The translations under genes and the position numbers were made by a program. A stretch of 64,000 nucleotides of DNA, taken from contig JACKBR010000004.1 of NCBI GenBank assembly GCA_020634495.1, positions 62,001 through 126,000 on the forward strand. The letters are read 5' to 3'. Below the pieces are notes generated by a model. That model was not told where the DNA came from, made no database searches, and worked only from the letters and a program-made list of their open reading frames with translations. Below, piece after piece: positions 35,318 through 47,042 of this stretch (position 1 is its first letter; every line of letters starts with the position of its first letter). This DNA is from Ardenticatenaceae bacterium (GTDB lineage: Bacteria > Chloroflexota > Anaerolineae > Promineifilales > Promineifilaceae).

Positions 35318-35378
35318 GAGTGAAAAGTAAAAAGTGAAAAGTCCCCACTTTTTACTTGCTACTTTTCACTTATTACTC
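35318..35378. repeat. Intergenic hairpin of GTGAAAAGT / ACTTTTCAC words
   Basis: GGAGTGAAAAGTAAAAAGTG and CACTTTTTACTTGCTACTTTTC form a long stem between the convergent ATPase and NudC genes. It probably ends both transcripts. Confidence 0.75.
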
Positions 35379-36213
35379 CCGCACTGTGCTGGCGCACAAA
35401 GTCATCCACCAGCCGCCGGGCGATGCTCATGCTGGAGGGTAAATTGGGCAAAGTGTCTACGGTGAACCAGTTGGCGTCCTCTAGCTCTTCTTCTTCCAAA
35501 ACGATATCGCCGCTGGCGTATACGGCCGTAAATCCGAGCATCAGTGAGTTGGGAAAGGGCCAGGGCTGGCTGCCAAAATAGCAAACATTTTTTACCCGGA
35601 TGCCCGTTTCTTCAAACACTTCACGGTGGACACATTCTTCTAACGTTTCGCCGGGTTCCACAAAGCCAGCCAGCACGCTGTACCAACCTCGCCGCCAACG
35701 GCCGTTCCGCGCCAGCAGCAAATGGGGCACGCCATCAATCATCCGGTCTACCCGCACAATGATGGCCGGGGAGATGCGCGGGTAGGTGGTCAGGCCGCAG
35801 TTGGGGCACTTTTTGGCCCGCTCGTAGTCCAAAATCTCGTTGGGCGTGGCGCAGCGGCTGCAAAATTGGTGGGTTCGATCCCAATCGATGATCTGCACAG
35901 CCCGCCCGGCCAGCCACAAATGATCAACGGGTAGGCGGTTAAACAGTTGGCGCAGCCCGGCAAACTGCATACCCTCGGCTGGTTTGGTCTCCTCGGCAAC
36001 CTCAGCGGTGAAGCAGTGCGTCACGGCCGTTTCCCCTTCAATTTTCCCCAAATAATGTTCTCGCAAAAATGTCAGATCGTGGGTGCGTGTTGGCAGTACG
36101 GCCGTTTCCCCTTCATCATGCACCAGCAAATCACTGCCTCGAAAGATGAACCAAAAGGCAGGGCTGCTGTTTCCGGTTGGCGGGGTAACGGCTGGCGTAA
36201 AGGATAAGCTCAT
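35359..36213 (-). CDS. nudC: NADH pyrophosphatase, Nudix family
   Basis: 284 residues. The zinc ribbon CSRC...CPNC (FCSRCATPNEILDY to KCPNCGLTTYPR), the Nudix box GFVEPGETLEECVHREVFEE and the NudC-specific SQPWPFPNSLMLGF motif are all intact. The enzyme hydrolyses NADH to NMNH and AMP, and in E. coli it also removes NAD caps from RNA. It lies 12 bases after the Pro/Thr-rich membrane protein gene on the same strand. Confidence 0.95.
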   Translation of the reverse strand: MSLSFTPAVTPPTGNSSPAFWFIFRGSDLLVHDEGETAVLPTRTHDLTFLREHYLGKIEGETAVTHCFTAEVAEETKPAEGMQFAGLRQLFNRLPVDHLWLAGRAVQIIDWDRTHQFCSRCATPNEILDYERAKKCPNCGLTTYPRISPAIIVRVDRMIDGVPHLLLARNGRWRRGWYSVLAGFVEPGETLEECVHREVFEETGIRVKNVCYFGSQPWPFPNSLMLGFTAVYASGDIVLEEEELEDANWFTVDTLPNLPSSMSIARRLVDDFVRQHSAGVISEK

Positions 36214-36225
36214 AATTGCTCCAAT

Positions 36226-37188
36226 TTAGGGGTAGGACGGTGGCGATGTAGACGTAGGCCCAGGCCCAGGCGCTGGTGGCCCAGGATAGCCAGAGGTGGC
36301 GGTGGCCAATGGCGGGTTGGTTGGTGTGGGCACACCGGGGCCGCCGGGTGTGCTGCTGGGCGGTGGCGTACCGGTGCTGGTTGGGGTTCCGGGTGCGCTT
36401 GTGGGTGTGCCGGGGCCGCTTGTCGGTGTGGCAAACGTGCCTGGGCTTGTGCTGGTTGGGGTGGCGGTGGCTGTGCCGGGAACGGCCGTACCCGCCAGGG
36501 TTGTGGAGGTAGCGACCGGTGTACTTGCGGCCACCGTGCTCACAATCGTCACGTTGGGTACCGGCGTGCCAATAGCGGGTGGCAAACCGCCTGCCACCGT
36601 GGGCGTGGCCGTACCGGGGAAGGCCGGTGGCGTTACCGACAAAATGCCTACAGGCGTTGCTGACCCCGCCATCAACGGATTGGGCTGCACAATTTGTTCT
36701 ACTTCCAGGTACCACAAACCGGTTGGCGGCTCTTTGCCACACCCCGCTGGCCCCGGATAACGCCGCCAGATGCCTTCTAATGTCATTTGCGTGTTGGCAG
36801 GCACGATGGGCAGGACGATGGCCTCAAAGCCGCGTGCGTTGAGCTGCAAACCCTTTGCCACCAACCCCCACTGGATGCGCGGGCCACTAAATGGGGCACA
36901 GGTAATTGGCTCTAGCCGCAAATAATTGCCGCTGACGCGAATGCGCTGGTTTACATAATCACTCGGATTGTCGTTCAGGGCATCAAAATCCACCAGCAGC
37001 GGTTGGCCGTTGATCGTGATATCCAGAGGAACATTCTCTTCATGCAGTGGCTTCAACGGCCGTGAACTGCTCAGCGCCACCCCCAGCCAAATCAGCAGCG
37101 CCAGCACCAAAGCAGCTACCACCCACCACCACCAACGCGGTTCGGCCGTTGTTGTTTGTTCGATTTCCAGGCTGGCTTGTTCACTCAT
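36226..37188 (-). CDS. Single-pass membrane protein with Pro/Thr/Gly-rich tail
   Basis: 320 residues from ATG 37188. An N-terminal membrane helix (WWWWVVAALVLALLIWLGVAL) is followed by a soluble beta domain (residues ~50-170, RIRVSGNYLRLEPITCAPFS and two Cys). A long low-complexity tail of PTSTSPG/TPTSG type makes up the last 130 residues and is a likely O-glycosylation zone outside the cell. The longer reading from 37275 would translate an ATTCCCGC repeat (RLDSRIRGNDT) and is rejected. Family unknown. Confidence 0.75.
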   Translation of the reverse strand: MSEQASLEIEQTTTAEPRWWWWVVAALVLALLIWLGVALSSSRPLKPLHEENVPLDITINGQPLLVDFDALNDNPSDYVNQRIRVSGNYLRLEPITCAPFSGPRIQWGLVAKGLQLNARGFEAIVLPIVPANTQMTLEGIWRRYPGPAGCGKEPPTGLWYLEVEQIVQPNPLMAGSATPVGILSVTPPAFPGTATPTVAGGLPPAIGTPVPNVTIVSTVAASTPVATSTTLAGTAVPGTATATPTSTSPGTFATPTSGPGTPTSAPGTPTSTGTPPPSSTPGGPGVPTPTNPPLATATSGYPGPPAPGPGPTSTSPPSYP

Positions 37189-37203
37189 AAAAAATATAAA
37201 TGT

Positions 37204-37270
37204 GTCATTCCCGCGAATGCGGGAATCCAAACGGGCGACAAAAATGGATACCCGCCTACGCGAGTATGAC
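37204..37270. repeat. ATTCCCGC repeat pair
   Basis: CATTCCCGCGAATGCGGGAAT followed, after a spacer, by a degenerate inverted partner GGATACCCGCCTACGCGAGT. It belongs to the same family as 29187-29207. Confidence 0.75.
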
Positions 37271-37562
37271 ACCAATAATTACACAAAATCTTTTAAATCT
37301 GCGAAATCTTTGATTATAAAATTACCTTTCCCGCAGACGGTTAAAAGCAGAAACCGTTGGCAGTTTTGGCCAGCGGGTGCCGCGATGGTGTACCCACCAC
37401 TCTACAATCAGCACCACCACGGCGATGGCCAACAGCCAGGGCCACAGTTGATCTTGTGATTAATTAAATTGTCAATATCAACTTCGTGAGTTTCTAAATC
37501 CTGAAAATTTTATTATAGTATGTTTTTTATCATGGCTCTGTTTTGGGCATGAAAATTAGTGA
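37271..37562. other. Gap with repeat arm and duplicated gene tail
   Basis: Holds a lone AAATCTGCGAAATCTTTGAT module (near 37290; paired copies at 62391 and 62423). A ~85-base copy (about 37375-37455) of the 3' end of the BatA-like gene follows, reading LWPWLLAIAVVVLIVEWW on the minus strand. The rest is AT-rich with no gene seen. Confidence 0.6.
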
Positions 37563-37680
37563 TTAAGTAACCAAAATCTCAATATCTTCGCAGTAAGGAA
37601 ACCGATCTGCTTCCACAAAATCTTTTTCAGGTACTTGATTCAACAGCCCCCAATAAAATACCTGAAATAGAAATATTTGA
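37563..37680 (-). pseudogene. Short coding remnant, family unknown
   Basis: On the minus strand a protein-like stretch of about 30-35 residues (…LLNQVPEKDFVEADRFPY, CEDIEILVT) runs to a stop at 37563-37565. No start codon or upstream part is found. It may be the C-terminal end of a lost toxin-like or PIN-type gene. That assignment is a guess. Confidence 0.3.
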
Positions 37681-37773
37681 CAGAGGGTGCATGACGCTTT
37701 TTTTTATTTTTTTGTCGTACGACATAACAATTAAAAGGCAGATAACCGATATAGGCAGAGTTATTTGGCAGAG

Positions 37774-39643
37774 CTAAGAAGGTGCTCGCGATGGTGTACG
37801 CCACCACTCCACAATCAGCACCACCACGGCGATGGCCAGCAGCCAGGGCCACAGTTCGCGCTGGCCCACGTCGCCTTCATCTTCCGGTTTCCACCTGCGT
37901 TTGCCCAATTTGCAAACTTTCCACCGGGCGAATCCGCGATTCTGCCGGACTGAACAGGTTCACAGCAAAGCTGCCTGCAGGCCGGTCTGCTGCCGCATCA
38001 CGCAGCAGGACGGTGTATAGGCCAGGCGCGTCCGTCTCCGTGAAGAACAAATCTTCCTCGCCCACTTCGGCCGTCCAGCGGCTGCCGTCTGGTTTTTGGA
38101 CGAGAACGGCCGTACTGCTTGCCCCCGGAACCACCGCCACCGGATCACCCGGCTGGAGTCCCGTTGGCGCGTCAAACGCCCGGCCAGGGGCTGAGCCAGC
38201 CCGTAATATTAGCCATTAAGATGGGAAATGCAATTTGCAGCGGCAAATCAGAGTCGCGCAGGTCAAAGGTAAGGATGGCGATGCGGTGGCCGTTTTGCTC
38301 CCCAATTTGCACCAATGGCCCCCTTCGGCCTGCACCAACGTTTGCGCCCACGGCGCAGAAACGAGCCTGGCCTCACGCACATCCACCTCGTTCCAATCCA
38401 CAAATTGCAGCAAGGGGGATTCTTCCAGGCGTGTTGTAATGGTATTGGAAAATGCGCCGCTAACGGTAAACAGTCCTGCTTCGCTGCCCGCCTGCGGATT
38501 AATGATCAGCATGTCGGCGGGTGGTGGTGGGTCAGGCAGCGCCACGCCATCGAAGATGACCAAGTCGTAATCAAACGTTTCCGGGTCGAGCAAATCGCTG
38601 CCGGGCGGCGCTTTAAATGCCTCGATGCCGGGCAGAACGGTGAACACCTGCTCCAAAAAGAGATTGCCCTCTGTCACCAGCAGCGTGCGATTGCTCACGC
38701 CGCCCTCATGCACCGCCCAGGCGACGTCGTCCAGCGGCAAAAAGTCGCCTTCGTTGTCGCCCAGGTAGGCGCGGATGGTGGCCGTGCCGGGCGGCAAATC
38801 CCAGGTGGCGTTGACGCTGCTGCCTGCGGGCACCGTCAGGCGACGTGAATCGAACAGCGTGCCGTCCAGATCAATGCTCAGCAGCGTTTCCCGGTCAATC
38901 AGCCCCTCGTTTTGCACGCTGGCAAAAAGCTGAATGCCTGATTCGGTCTCGCGTGTCGCCAGGGCAGTGATGGCTAAATTTTCACCGCTCTCGCCGATGG
39001 GTACGTAAATGAATTCCACCGGCAGCGGCGGCAAATCGTCCGGCAGGCCGCCATCGGAAACGATGACGATGCGCGCATCGCGAAAGCCCTGCGCGGCTCC
39101 GGTGGCCAGAGCAAAGGCGGCGTTCCAGGCCGCCGCCGCCGGGTCTGGCTGCACCGCTTCCAGGGCGCGTTGCAGCTGGGTGCGGTCGCTGCTGGCGGCG
39201 GCCAATACGGTGGGCGTCTGCCCTACTTTGATGAGCGTCATCTGGCTGTCGCCGCTCAGGTCGTTGATCAGCTGGCCGACTTCGGCTTTGGCGGCGGCAA
39301 AGCGGCTGGGTTCCACGTCGGTGGCTTGCATGGAGGCGGAGGCATCGAGCAAAACAACGACACTGCCGCTGATGATGGATGGTGTGGGTAGAAACGGCCG
39401 TGCCAAAGCAAACACCAGCGCGGCCAAAATGATCAGTTGCAAGATGAGCAGCAGGTTGCGGCGCAGCTTTTGCCAGGGGGCGTTGGCCTCGCGGTCGCGC
39501 AGCAGCTTTTGCCACAGCAGCGTGCTGCTCACCATCACCTCGCGCCGCCGCAGCCGCAGCATGTAGAGGATGATGATTGGCCCAGCCAGCAGGCCCAGCA
39601 AAAGGAAAAGGGGGGTTAGAAAGGACAAGTTATTTGACCACAC
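37774..39643 (-). CDS. BatA-like VWA-domain membrane protein (frameshifted near 38310)
   Basis: About 620 residues if one frameshift near 38310 is mended. GTG 39643 overlaps the DUF58 stop by 14 bases. The N-terminal BatA region has two helices (LFLLLGLLAGPIIILYMLRL and LLLILQLIILAALVFALARP). A VWA-like domain follows with VVVLLDASASMQ as the metal-site DxSxS. Beta domains and a C-terminal helix (ELWPWLLAIAVVVLIVEWW) end at 37774. It works with MoxR and DUF58 proteins in envelope stress or complex assembly. Its last 85 bases are duplicated downstream. Confidence 0.85.
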
Positions 39644-40566
39644 CCTTTACGCGCAAGGTTTGCAAAACCAATTTTCCCAGGGTAAATCGGTGGTGAGGGA
39701 ATGTAATGGATGTGCCGGTTGGCGCAGGTGGTGGCGATTTCGGTTTGCCATTCCTGCAAACGCTCGCGGTACAAATCCAGCGTGGTCGGATCCAGGGTGA
39801 TTTCGGCGTCGGCCCCGGTTTCGATGTCCACCAGCTTCAAATCGCCGCTGACGGGCGGTTCCACCTCGTCCGGGCTGAGCAGGTGAATGAGGCCCACTTC
39901 GTAGCCGCGGGCTTGCAGGGCGTGCAGGCCGTCCTGGTAGCCGTTGGGGAAAGCAGGTCGCTGAGGACAAAAGAGCAGGCCAGGCCGCCGTCCGCGCAGC
40001 GCATAATTTTTGAGCGATTGGTTCAAATCGGTGATGCCGCCGCCGCTGCCGGTTTCCAAAAATTGCAGCAGGCGCAGCGAGTTTTGCTGCCCGCGAAATG
40101 GTCCCCAGGTGTGGTCGCCGCTGCTGCTGAGGAGGGTAACGGCCGTTAAATCCCCAGCCACCAGCCCAATGTGCCCTTTAACGCCCCCGCCAGCCGCAGC
40201 GCATAAACCAGCTTGTTCTCCGATTGATTACCGTTTACCGATAATCGGTCACCGTCATCCGGCCAATTCATGCTGGCGCTGGCATCGACGAGCAGGTGAA
40301 CAGCCAAATCTTCTCTTCTTCGAGCAGCTTGATGAACGGCCGTTCCAGCCGCGCGTACACATTCCAATCCAGCCGCCGCAGGTCGTCGCCTTTGGTGTAG
40401 TTGCGGTAGTCGGCAAACTCGATGGAGGTGCCCCGCTTGCTGCTGCGCCGGTCGCCTTTCATCACGCCCACGCGCGCTCCGCCGCTGAGCTGCCACGAGG
40501 GTGAGCTGTTCCAGTTTGTGCGAGCTCTGATTTTGCAGGGCAGGGTGGTTTCGTCAAAAATGGTCA
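39630..40566 (-). CDS. DUF58 protein (several frameshifts)
   Basis: About 310 residues when pieced together from ATG 40566 (MTIFDETTL). The core is RRSSKRGTSIEFADYRNYTK, GDDLRRLDWNVYARLERPFI, then VHLLVDASASMNWP, a degenerate VWA metal site, and a C-terminus ending LRVKGVVK. Frames change near 40500, 40300, 40150, 39960 and 39690. DUF58 genes nearly always accompany MoxR and BatA genes, as here. Confidence 0.85.
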
Positions 40567-40768
40567 TGGGGAGATTGGTTTCCCGACTGGAAATCCAACC
40601 GCACACAACCCTCCCGGGGTCCGGTGATTTCCAGGCAAGCGGTGCCGTCCAGTCGCCTCTAATCTCAGCCCCTCAAGCTGTTCGCCAAAGCTCATTCTTC
40701 GGGAACAGAAGCCTGCCGTCAAATCCGCCGTGGTTGGCCACAAGCTCATCCGTGCGGATGAAATGCCT
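40567..40768 (-). other. Unassigned stretch between MoxR and DUF58 genes
   Basis: About 200 bases between the inferred MoxR stop and the DUF58 start. Pieces in different minus-strand frames look protein-like (NELVANHGGFDGRLLFPK, then CLEITGPREGCVRLDFQSG). A small gene of 60-65 codons broken by frameshifts is possible, but I cannot assign it. Confidence 0.35.
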
Positions 40769-41793
<1,025 letters not shown>

Positions 41794-42401
41794 GAATTTT
41801 TCCTTTGAGGAGATTGGAGCTCTGAGATTGGAATTTTTTCGTCGCCATTGCGCCGCGTGTTGAGCGTCCCGATCTTCATTCCACGCCGAGCGTGGAAGAG
41901 GTGAAAACTCAATAATTGAGAAAACTAAACGCTGAGAATGTGATCTATGTATTTGGTTGAACTCTCATTTTAATTTATAGGAGCTATTTTTGCCTCTTGC
42001 TTTAAAACTTTTTGGTAAAAGCGTTTACCCCTGGCGACCAATCCGTGTTAGGGTGTTTGCATAAGCCCCTCAATTGGTTTTCGGAAATGAGATTGCTGGC
42101 TAAACAACGATTTAGCCAATACTTCGTTTCAAACAGACTTCCGCGTGCATAGTAAAGAAAATTTATCTTTTATCGCCAAAGTGAAAACGGCCGTACGATT
42201 CCGCAATATTTGCGCCGATAGAATCAGCCGCTCTTGTTTTTGTGGATTGCTTGCCCACAACGTCCTTTGCAGGTTGAATATTGGAGAAACCAATTTCCAC
42301 AAATCATCCGCAACGGTCCGCCATTTGTAAAACTTTAAATCATCAAATCCAGTCGCCATTTTCAATCTCCAATCTCGCAACCGCAGGTTGCCAATCGCAG
42401 T
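41794..42401. other. Gap; possible remnant of a four-helix-bundle (S23-like) gene
   Basis: The minus strand at 42129-42359 reads MATGFDDLKFYKWRTVADDL, then WKLVSPIFN. It resembles the first helix of the 23S rRNA intervening-sequence/four-helix-bundle family but soon loses similarity. GAGATTGGAG words lie at both ends of the gap (41808 and 42362). The rest, 41840-42120, is AT-rich with no feature seen. Confidence 0.35.
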
Positions 42402-44070
42402 TTACGGTTCCAGGGATGAGAAGTAGTCGCGAATGTACCCTTTGAGGCCGAGCGGGATGTAATCGTCGGCGAGGGCTTCGTTGGCGGCGTTGCGGTAGTC
42501 GCCAAAGACCTGCTCGTAGGGCACGATGCTTTGCTCGTCGCCAAACTCGGTGGGGTTTTCGCTGAGCAGGCCGCCGCACGAGGCCGGATCGGCCAGACAT
42601 TCGGCGGGCAGTTCCACATCTTCACCCTCAAAGCCGCTCAAATCGACCTAGATCGGGCGCAAACACATTTTCCGCGTGGCCACCGCCTGGTCCGGGGCCA
42701 CCCTGGCCTGTGCGCCCTGGTTGCTGCCACTGACCCTGTCCCCTGCGCCTTGCCCTTGTCCACTGCCATCGCCAGAACCCTGTCCTTGCCCCTGACCTTG
42801 ACCTTGGCCGGAACCTTGTCCCTGACCCTCGCCTTGCCTTGGCCTTCACCCTGGCCTTGGCCATTGCCGCTGCCTTCGGCCTGTTGGCCTTGGCCAGATT
42901 GATTGCCCTGACCTGCTTGCGCCACTTCCTGCCGCCCCTCGCCCAGCTGGTTGGCGGCGGCGTTGGCCTGCGCCGGCGGCGGCGTTGCTCTGGGCGCGCT
43001 GCTGGAGGGTGCCTGCGGCCTGCTGCAGCGCTTGCTGCGCGGCGGCGACGTCGCCGTTTTGCAGCGCTTCGGCGGCGGCGGCGAGTTCGTTGGCCAGTTC
43101 GCTATCGACATTTTGGAGGGAAGCGGCCGTTTCCTGCCAAATCTTCCGCCAACTGGGCCAACTCCTCATCCGACAAGGTTGGTAAGGAATCCGCCAACTG
43201 CGCCGCCGCCGCGCCCGCCTGGGACAAATTGCCATTTTGCAAATTTTGCCCCAGCGACTGGCTGTTCTGGTTTTCCGCCAGCGGCTGGCCCTGCATCTTG
43301 CAGCGATTGTTGCAGATTGGATTGGTCGTTGTTGGCCGCCAGCTCGCGCAAATCCGCTTCCGCCTCCGACAGCGTGGCGACCGCTTCTTCCTGGCTCAGG
43401 TTGCCTGCTCCAGCCCTTCCAGGGCATTCTGGATTGGCTCCAGCAGCTCTTCTTCCTGCTCGTCGGTCAGTTCGGGGTTTTGGATGATTTCTTCTTCCAG
43501 CGCTTCCAGCGTCTCTACCTGCTCGTCGATGGTTTCCTGGATGGCGCGGCTTTTGAGGAGGGCGGTTTCCTGGGTGTTGGGCAGAAGTACGGCCGTTCCC
43601 AACAAAACAAGCGCCACCAAAATCACCAACCAATCCTGCCGGTTCACTTTGAAGGGCAGCATCGCCTGGGTGTCTACGCGGCGAACGGCCGTTAACGTAT
43701 CGTTCAAGCTGCAAATCGGCAAAAGTGGAATTGGTGTCTAGCTGCTGCGTTTGGATTTCAACGGCCGTACTGGCCCGCTCCTTCAGCAAAAATTGCCGGT
43801 CGGCAAACCGCGCCTGCTGCAGCAAATCCCGCCGCTGGCTGATTAGCCAGATGATGGCGCCGAGCAGCCCCACCAGCCCCAAGCCACCCGCCACCAGCCC
43901 AACTTCCTGGTTTGTCAGCAGCGGGCGAAAGCGAGCGATGGTCGCCACGACCACGCCCAGCAGCAGACCCAGCAGCAGGCCACGCGGCAGCCACAGCAAG
44001 CCATCCCGCATCGGCGACGGCCGTTCCACTGCCTCAACTGCTGCTTTAATTCCTCAAATCGTTCGTTCAT
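42402..44070 (-). CDS. Membrane protein with coiled-coil and Gln/Gly-rich region (about six frameshifts)
   Basis: About 550 residues when joined from ATG 44070 (MNERFEELKQQLRQW). Two membrane helices (LLLGLLLGVVVATIA, LVGLLGAIIWLIS) and a third (WLVILVALVLLGTAVLLP) lead into acidic coiled-coil (ETIDEQVETLEALEEEIIQN). Ala/Gln-rich repeats (ALQNGDVAAAQQALQQAAG), a Gly/Gln tract (GQGNQSGQGQQAEGSGNG) and a conserved-looking tail (VPYEQVFGDYRNAANEALAD ... IRDYFSSLEP) follow. The tail type recurs in MoxR/BatA clusters. Function unknown. Confidence 0.7.
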
Positions 44071-44077
44071 GTTTTTT

Positions 44078-44202
44078 GCCACAGAGGGCACAGAGGAAAA
44101 GAGAAAATCTCTAATGTCTCTATGACTGGCCGGCGTTCAGAGCATCTTTCTGGCGCGGTTGGAAATCTCTTAAATCTCTAAAAACTCTGTGCTCTCTGTG
44201 GC
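44078..44202. repeat. GCCACAGAG inverted-repeat element
   Basis: GCCACAGAGGGCACAGAGG at the left is mirrored by CTCTGTGCTCTCTGTGGC at the right, with AAATCTCTAA-type words between. It shares modules with 23330-23487 and 62355-62510. Confidence 0.8.
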
Positions 44203-44207
44203 TGCAA

Positions 44208-45160
44208 TTATTGCGTGGCGATTTTGCGGACGCGCCGCACAGTGGCGTAGAACAAAATCACCGACAGCAAAATGTAAAAAATCAAAAAGAGCGGCCAGGG
44301 TGAAAAGAGCCAGATCGAATGGCTGGCACCGGACGCGCCGCCGACGGAAGTGCTGAAATACCAGAGCGAACCTTCTTCCACCAGCACAATATCGCTGGCA
44401 ACAAGGTGGCGGGCAGATTGGTGGCTGCCAGAACCATGAGCAAATACATCAGGCCCGCTTCGGCTTGCCAGCTAAGAAGGGCCGCCCCGGCAAAAAATGG
44501 GCTCAGGATCATGCTGAACAGCCCCACGATCACCGGAACGCCCACGGTAATGAACAAGGCCCCGGCAAAGGTGACGACGCTGGCGGCCAGCGTCGTGCGC
44601 ATGCGCGAAGAAGAATACAGACCCCACAGGGCAAACGTGACTGCGCTCACCAACACAATCACCTGCGACAAAACCAGTTCGATGACCGCCACACCACCCA
44701 TCAAAAAGGCGATGCTTTGCAGCGGAATGGCGGCAAAAAATCAGCAGCAGCACATAGCTCAACGCCGACACCAGCTTGCCGGCCACAAATGATTTGGCAG
44801 AAAGCAGCGTGGTGCGCAGCAAATCATACGTCTGCCGCTCCTTCTCGCCGCTGATGGCCCCGGCCGTAAACGATGGCCCTACAAAGATAACCAGCATCAC
44901 CTGCATGCCCAGCACCGAGCTAAAGATCACCTTGCCCACATCGCGGGAATCTGGGCCGTACGGGCCGCTGGCCGATGAGGCAAATGCGGAATAGACCAGG
45001 TGATGAAACCGCTCATCACCAGCAAATGCACGGTGAGCACCACAAAGGCGCGCCGCCCACGCATCCGGCTGCGCAGTTCTTTGACGGTGACGGGATTTTC
45101 CCGCAGCCGCTGCATGAAACTTTTCTTTTTGGTGACTGGTTCTTGTACAAGTTCGGTCAT
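44208..45160 (-). CDS. ABC-2 type transporter permease (frameshifts)
   Basis: About 315 residues from ATG 45160. A cytoplasmic head (RLRENPVTVKELRSRMRGRR) is followed by a first helix and the loop FTAGAISGEKERQTYDLLRT, the hallmark of ABC-2 permeases of the NosY/GldF kind. Further helices follow (VIELVLSQVIVLVSAVTFAL and others). Frames change near 44960, 44740 and 44390. It forms a transporter with the neighbouring permease and ATPase. The substrate is unknown. Confidence 0.82.
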
Positions 45161-45173
45161 AATGCCCTCAAAA

Positions 45174-45250
45174 ATTGTAATTGTAATTGGGTAATTGAGT
45201 AATTTGAGAATTACTTTCCAATTGCTCTTAATTACTCAATTACTTAATTT
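45174..45250. repeat. Intergenic hairpin of GTAATTG / CAATTAC words
   Basis: Repeated TTGTAATTGGGTAATTGAGT and the complementary CTTAATTACTCAATTACTTA words face each other. It lies between the two permease genes and partly overlaps the likely 3' end of the upstream one. Confidence 0.7.
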
Positions 45251-46068
45251 CCCCGCCTGCCGCACAATGCCCCACCAGAGGGAGCAGTACGGCCGTTCCA
45301 TACAGAACAGCTGGTGACAATGCATGCCGCCGGTTAACGCGGCGCCGTCATCGACGCCCAGCAGCTCCAGATGCCCAGCCAGATGGCGCTGTTGCTAAAA
45401 ATCTTCATCAGCACCACGATGACGTAGCTGCCCGCCAGGGCATACGTGGCCGAACGAACCCAGGTGGAGATGTACATGCCGATAAACGCCGCAAACAGCA
45501 CTTCCACCCACGGCCGTATTAAAGCCCCCAGCCCGATGAAAAAGCCAGAAACGGCCGTAACGCCCGATACAAAATTTAACACGCAAAACAGCATCAATGC
45601 CTTGCCAGCCGCTTAACGCCAGCATGAGCTTCCAAATGCGCAGCCGGGCCAGCCCGCCAAACAGCTTTGCCAGCAAAATGCTGGCTGTGGAATGCGGCGT
45701 CAGGCGCAAAATGTCCCAGGTGCCCCGAGCCACTTCCATGCTCACCGTGGGGGCGTGAGCGCGGGAGCCATAAACGAGCCATAAATTGTTAACATCGAAA
45801 GCAGTGCGCCCGGCAGACAGACAGCACACAAAAAAAGCAAACAGCTCATCATCTTCGGCCGCGCGCCAAGCAGGGCCGGATTTGTGCCTGCGCACAGCCC
45901 CAGCACAATGGCGGCCATCACCACAAACGGTGAATAGCGGCGCAGCGTCTCGTAAAATGGATTTGGATTTGCCCCAGCCGCCTTTCTCGCGCAGGTAAAT
46001 TGGGTTCTCGTTCAGCGAACGAAACCAGCGCCAACCTGCCCGCAGCCTCTGCTGGAGAAGCCCAACTC
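45236..46068 (-). CDS. ABC-2 type transporter permease (several frameshifts)
   Basis: About 275 residues when joined. The head reads RAGWRWFRSLNENPIYLREK. Helices include VVMAAIVLGLCAGTNPALLG and LPGALLSMLTIYGSFMAPAL. The cytoplasmic box TVSMEVARGTWDILRLTPHS is the ABC-2 permease motif. The C-terminus is either at 45334 or, after one more frame change, at 45236. It starts within a few bases of the ATPase stop at 46067, so the two are co-translated. Confidence 0.75.
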
Positions 46069-47026
46069 AATTCACAATGCCCTTCGTCACCTGCAAAAAG
46101 ACGTCTTCCAGATCGCCGGTTTCTTCCTGAAAGGCGACCACCTGAAAATTGTTGCCAATCAGGCTGGCCAGCAGCTGGCTTAAGCACCGCGTCGTCGCCC
46201 GTAAAATCAAAGCGCAGCGAATCAGAAGGGATGTCGGCCTCCTCGGCGGTGATGATGCTTTCAACCGCTTCGTGGCGCAGCAAAAATTCCTGGATTGGTG
46301 TTAGATCGCCCAGGGCACGCAGCTGGATCAGCCGGTGGGTCCGCAGCTGCCGCTTCATCTCGGCCATGTCGCCGTAGGCTACCAGCCCGCCTGCTTCCAA
46401 AATAGCAATGCTGGTGCAAATATCCGCCACTTCGGACAGGATGTGCGACGAGAAGAAAATTGTCTTGCCCATCATCTTTAGCTCGCGCAGCAGTTCGCGA
46501 ATTTCGATGCGGGCGCGTGGATCCAGGCCGCTGGCCGGCTCATCCAAAATGAGCACCTGCGGATCGTGGGCCAGCGTGCGCGCCAGGCAAAGCCGCTGCT
46601 TCATGCCCCGGCTCAGGCTGTCTACAAAAGGCATCTTTTTTGTGGCCCCAAATCCACCAATGCCAGCAAATCATCAATCATGCCGACGCGGGTGCTGGGC
46701 GGGATGTCGTAGCAGGCAGGCGGCAAAAAATCCAGATACTCCCATACCTTCATGTCGTCGTACACGCCAAAAAAGTCGGGCATGTAGCCAATGTTGCGGC
46801 GCACGGCGCGCGGGTTGTCGATGACCGATTCGCCTGCGACCCATGCTTTGCCGCTGGTTGGCTTGAGCAGGGTGGTGAGAATGCGCATCGTGGTCGTTTT
46901 GCCTGCGCCGTTGGGGCCAATAAAGCCAAACACCTCGCCTTCTTCGATGTTGAGCGTCAGGTCATTCAGGGCGGTCAGATCGCCGTATTTTTTGGTGAGT
47001 CCTTGAATTTCGATGATTGTTGACAT
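46067..47026 (-). CDS. ABC transporter ATPase (frameshifts)
   Basis: About 318 residues from ATG 47026. Walker A GFIGPNGAGKTTTMRIL is intact. A frameshift near 46625 is followed by signature LSRGMKQRLCLARTL, Walker B VLILDEPASGLDPRARIE and switch FFSSHILSEVADI. A second frame change near 46170 leads to the tail LLASLIGNNFQVVAFQEETG ... GIVN. It is the CcmA/NatA/GldA-type exporter ATPase that pairs with the two permeases. Confidence 0.88.
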
Positions 47027-47042
47027 AATGCCACTCTTGCTC

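Noticed and set aside
36226..36620. Tandem DNA repeat
   Set aside because: The GGTGT/GGGTGTG pattern is the low-complexity Pro/Thr/Gly tail of a coding region, with no fixed period.
37188..37275. Upstream start for the Pro/Thr-rich membrane protein
   Set aside because: The extra residues are a translated ATTCCCGC repeat (SRIRGND). The ATG at 37188 begins a normal membrane-protein head.
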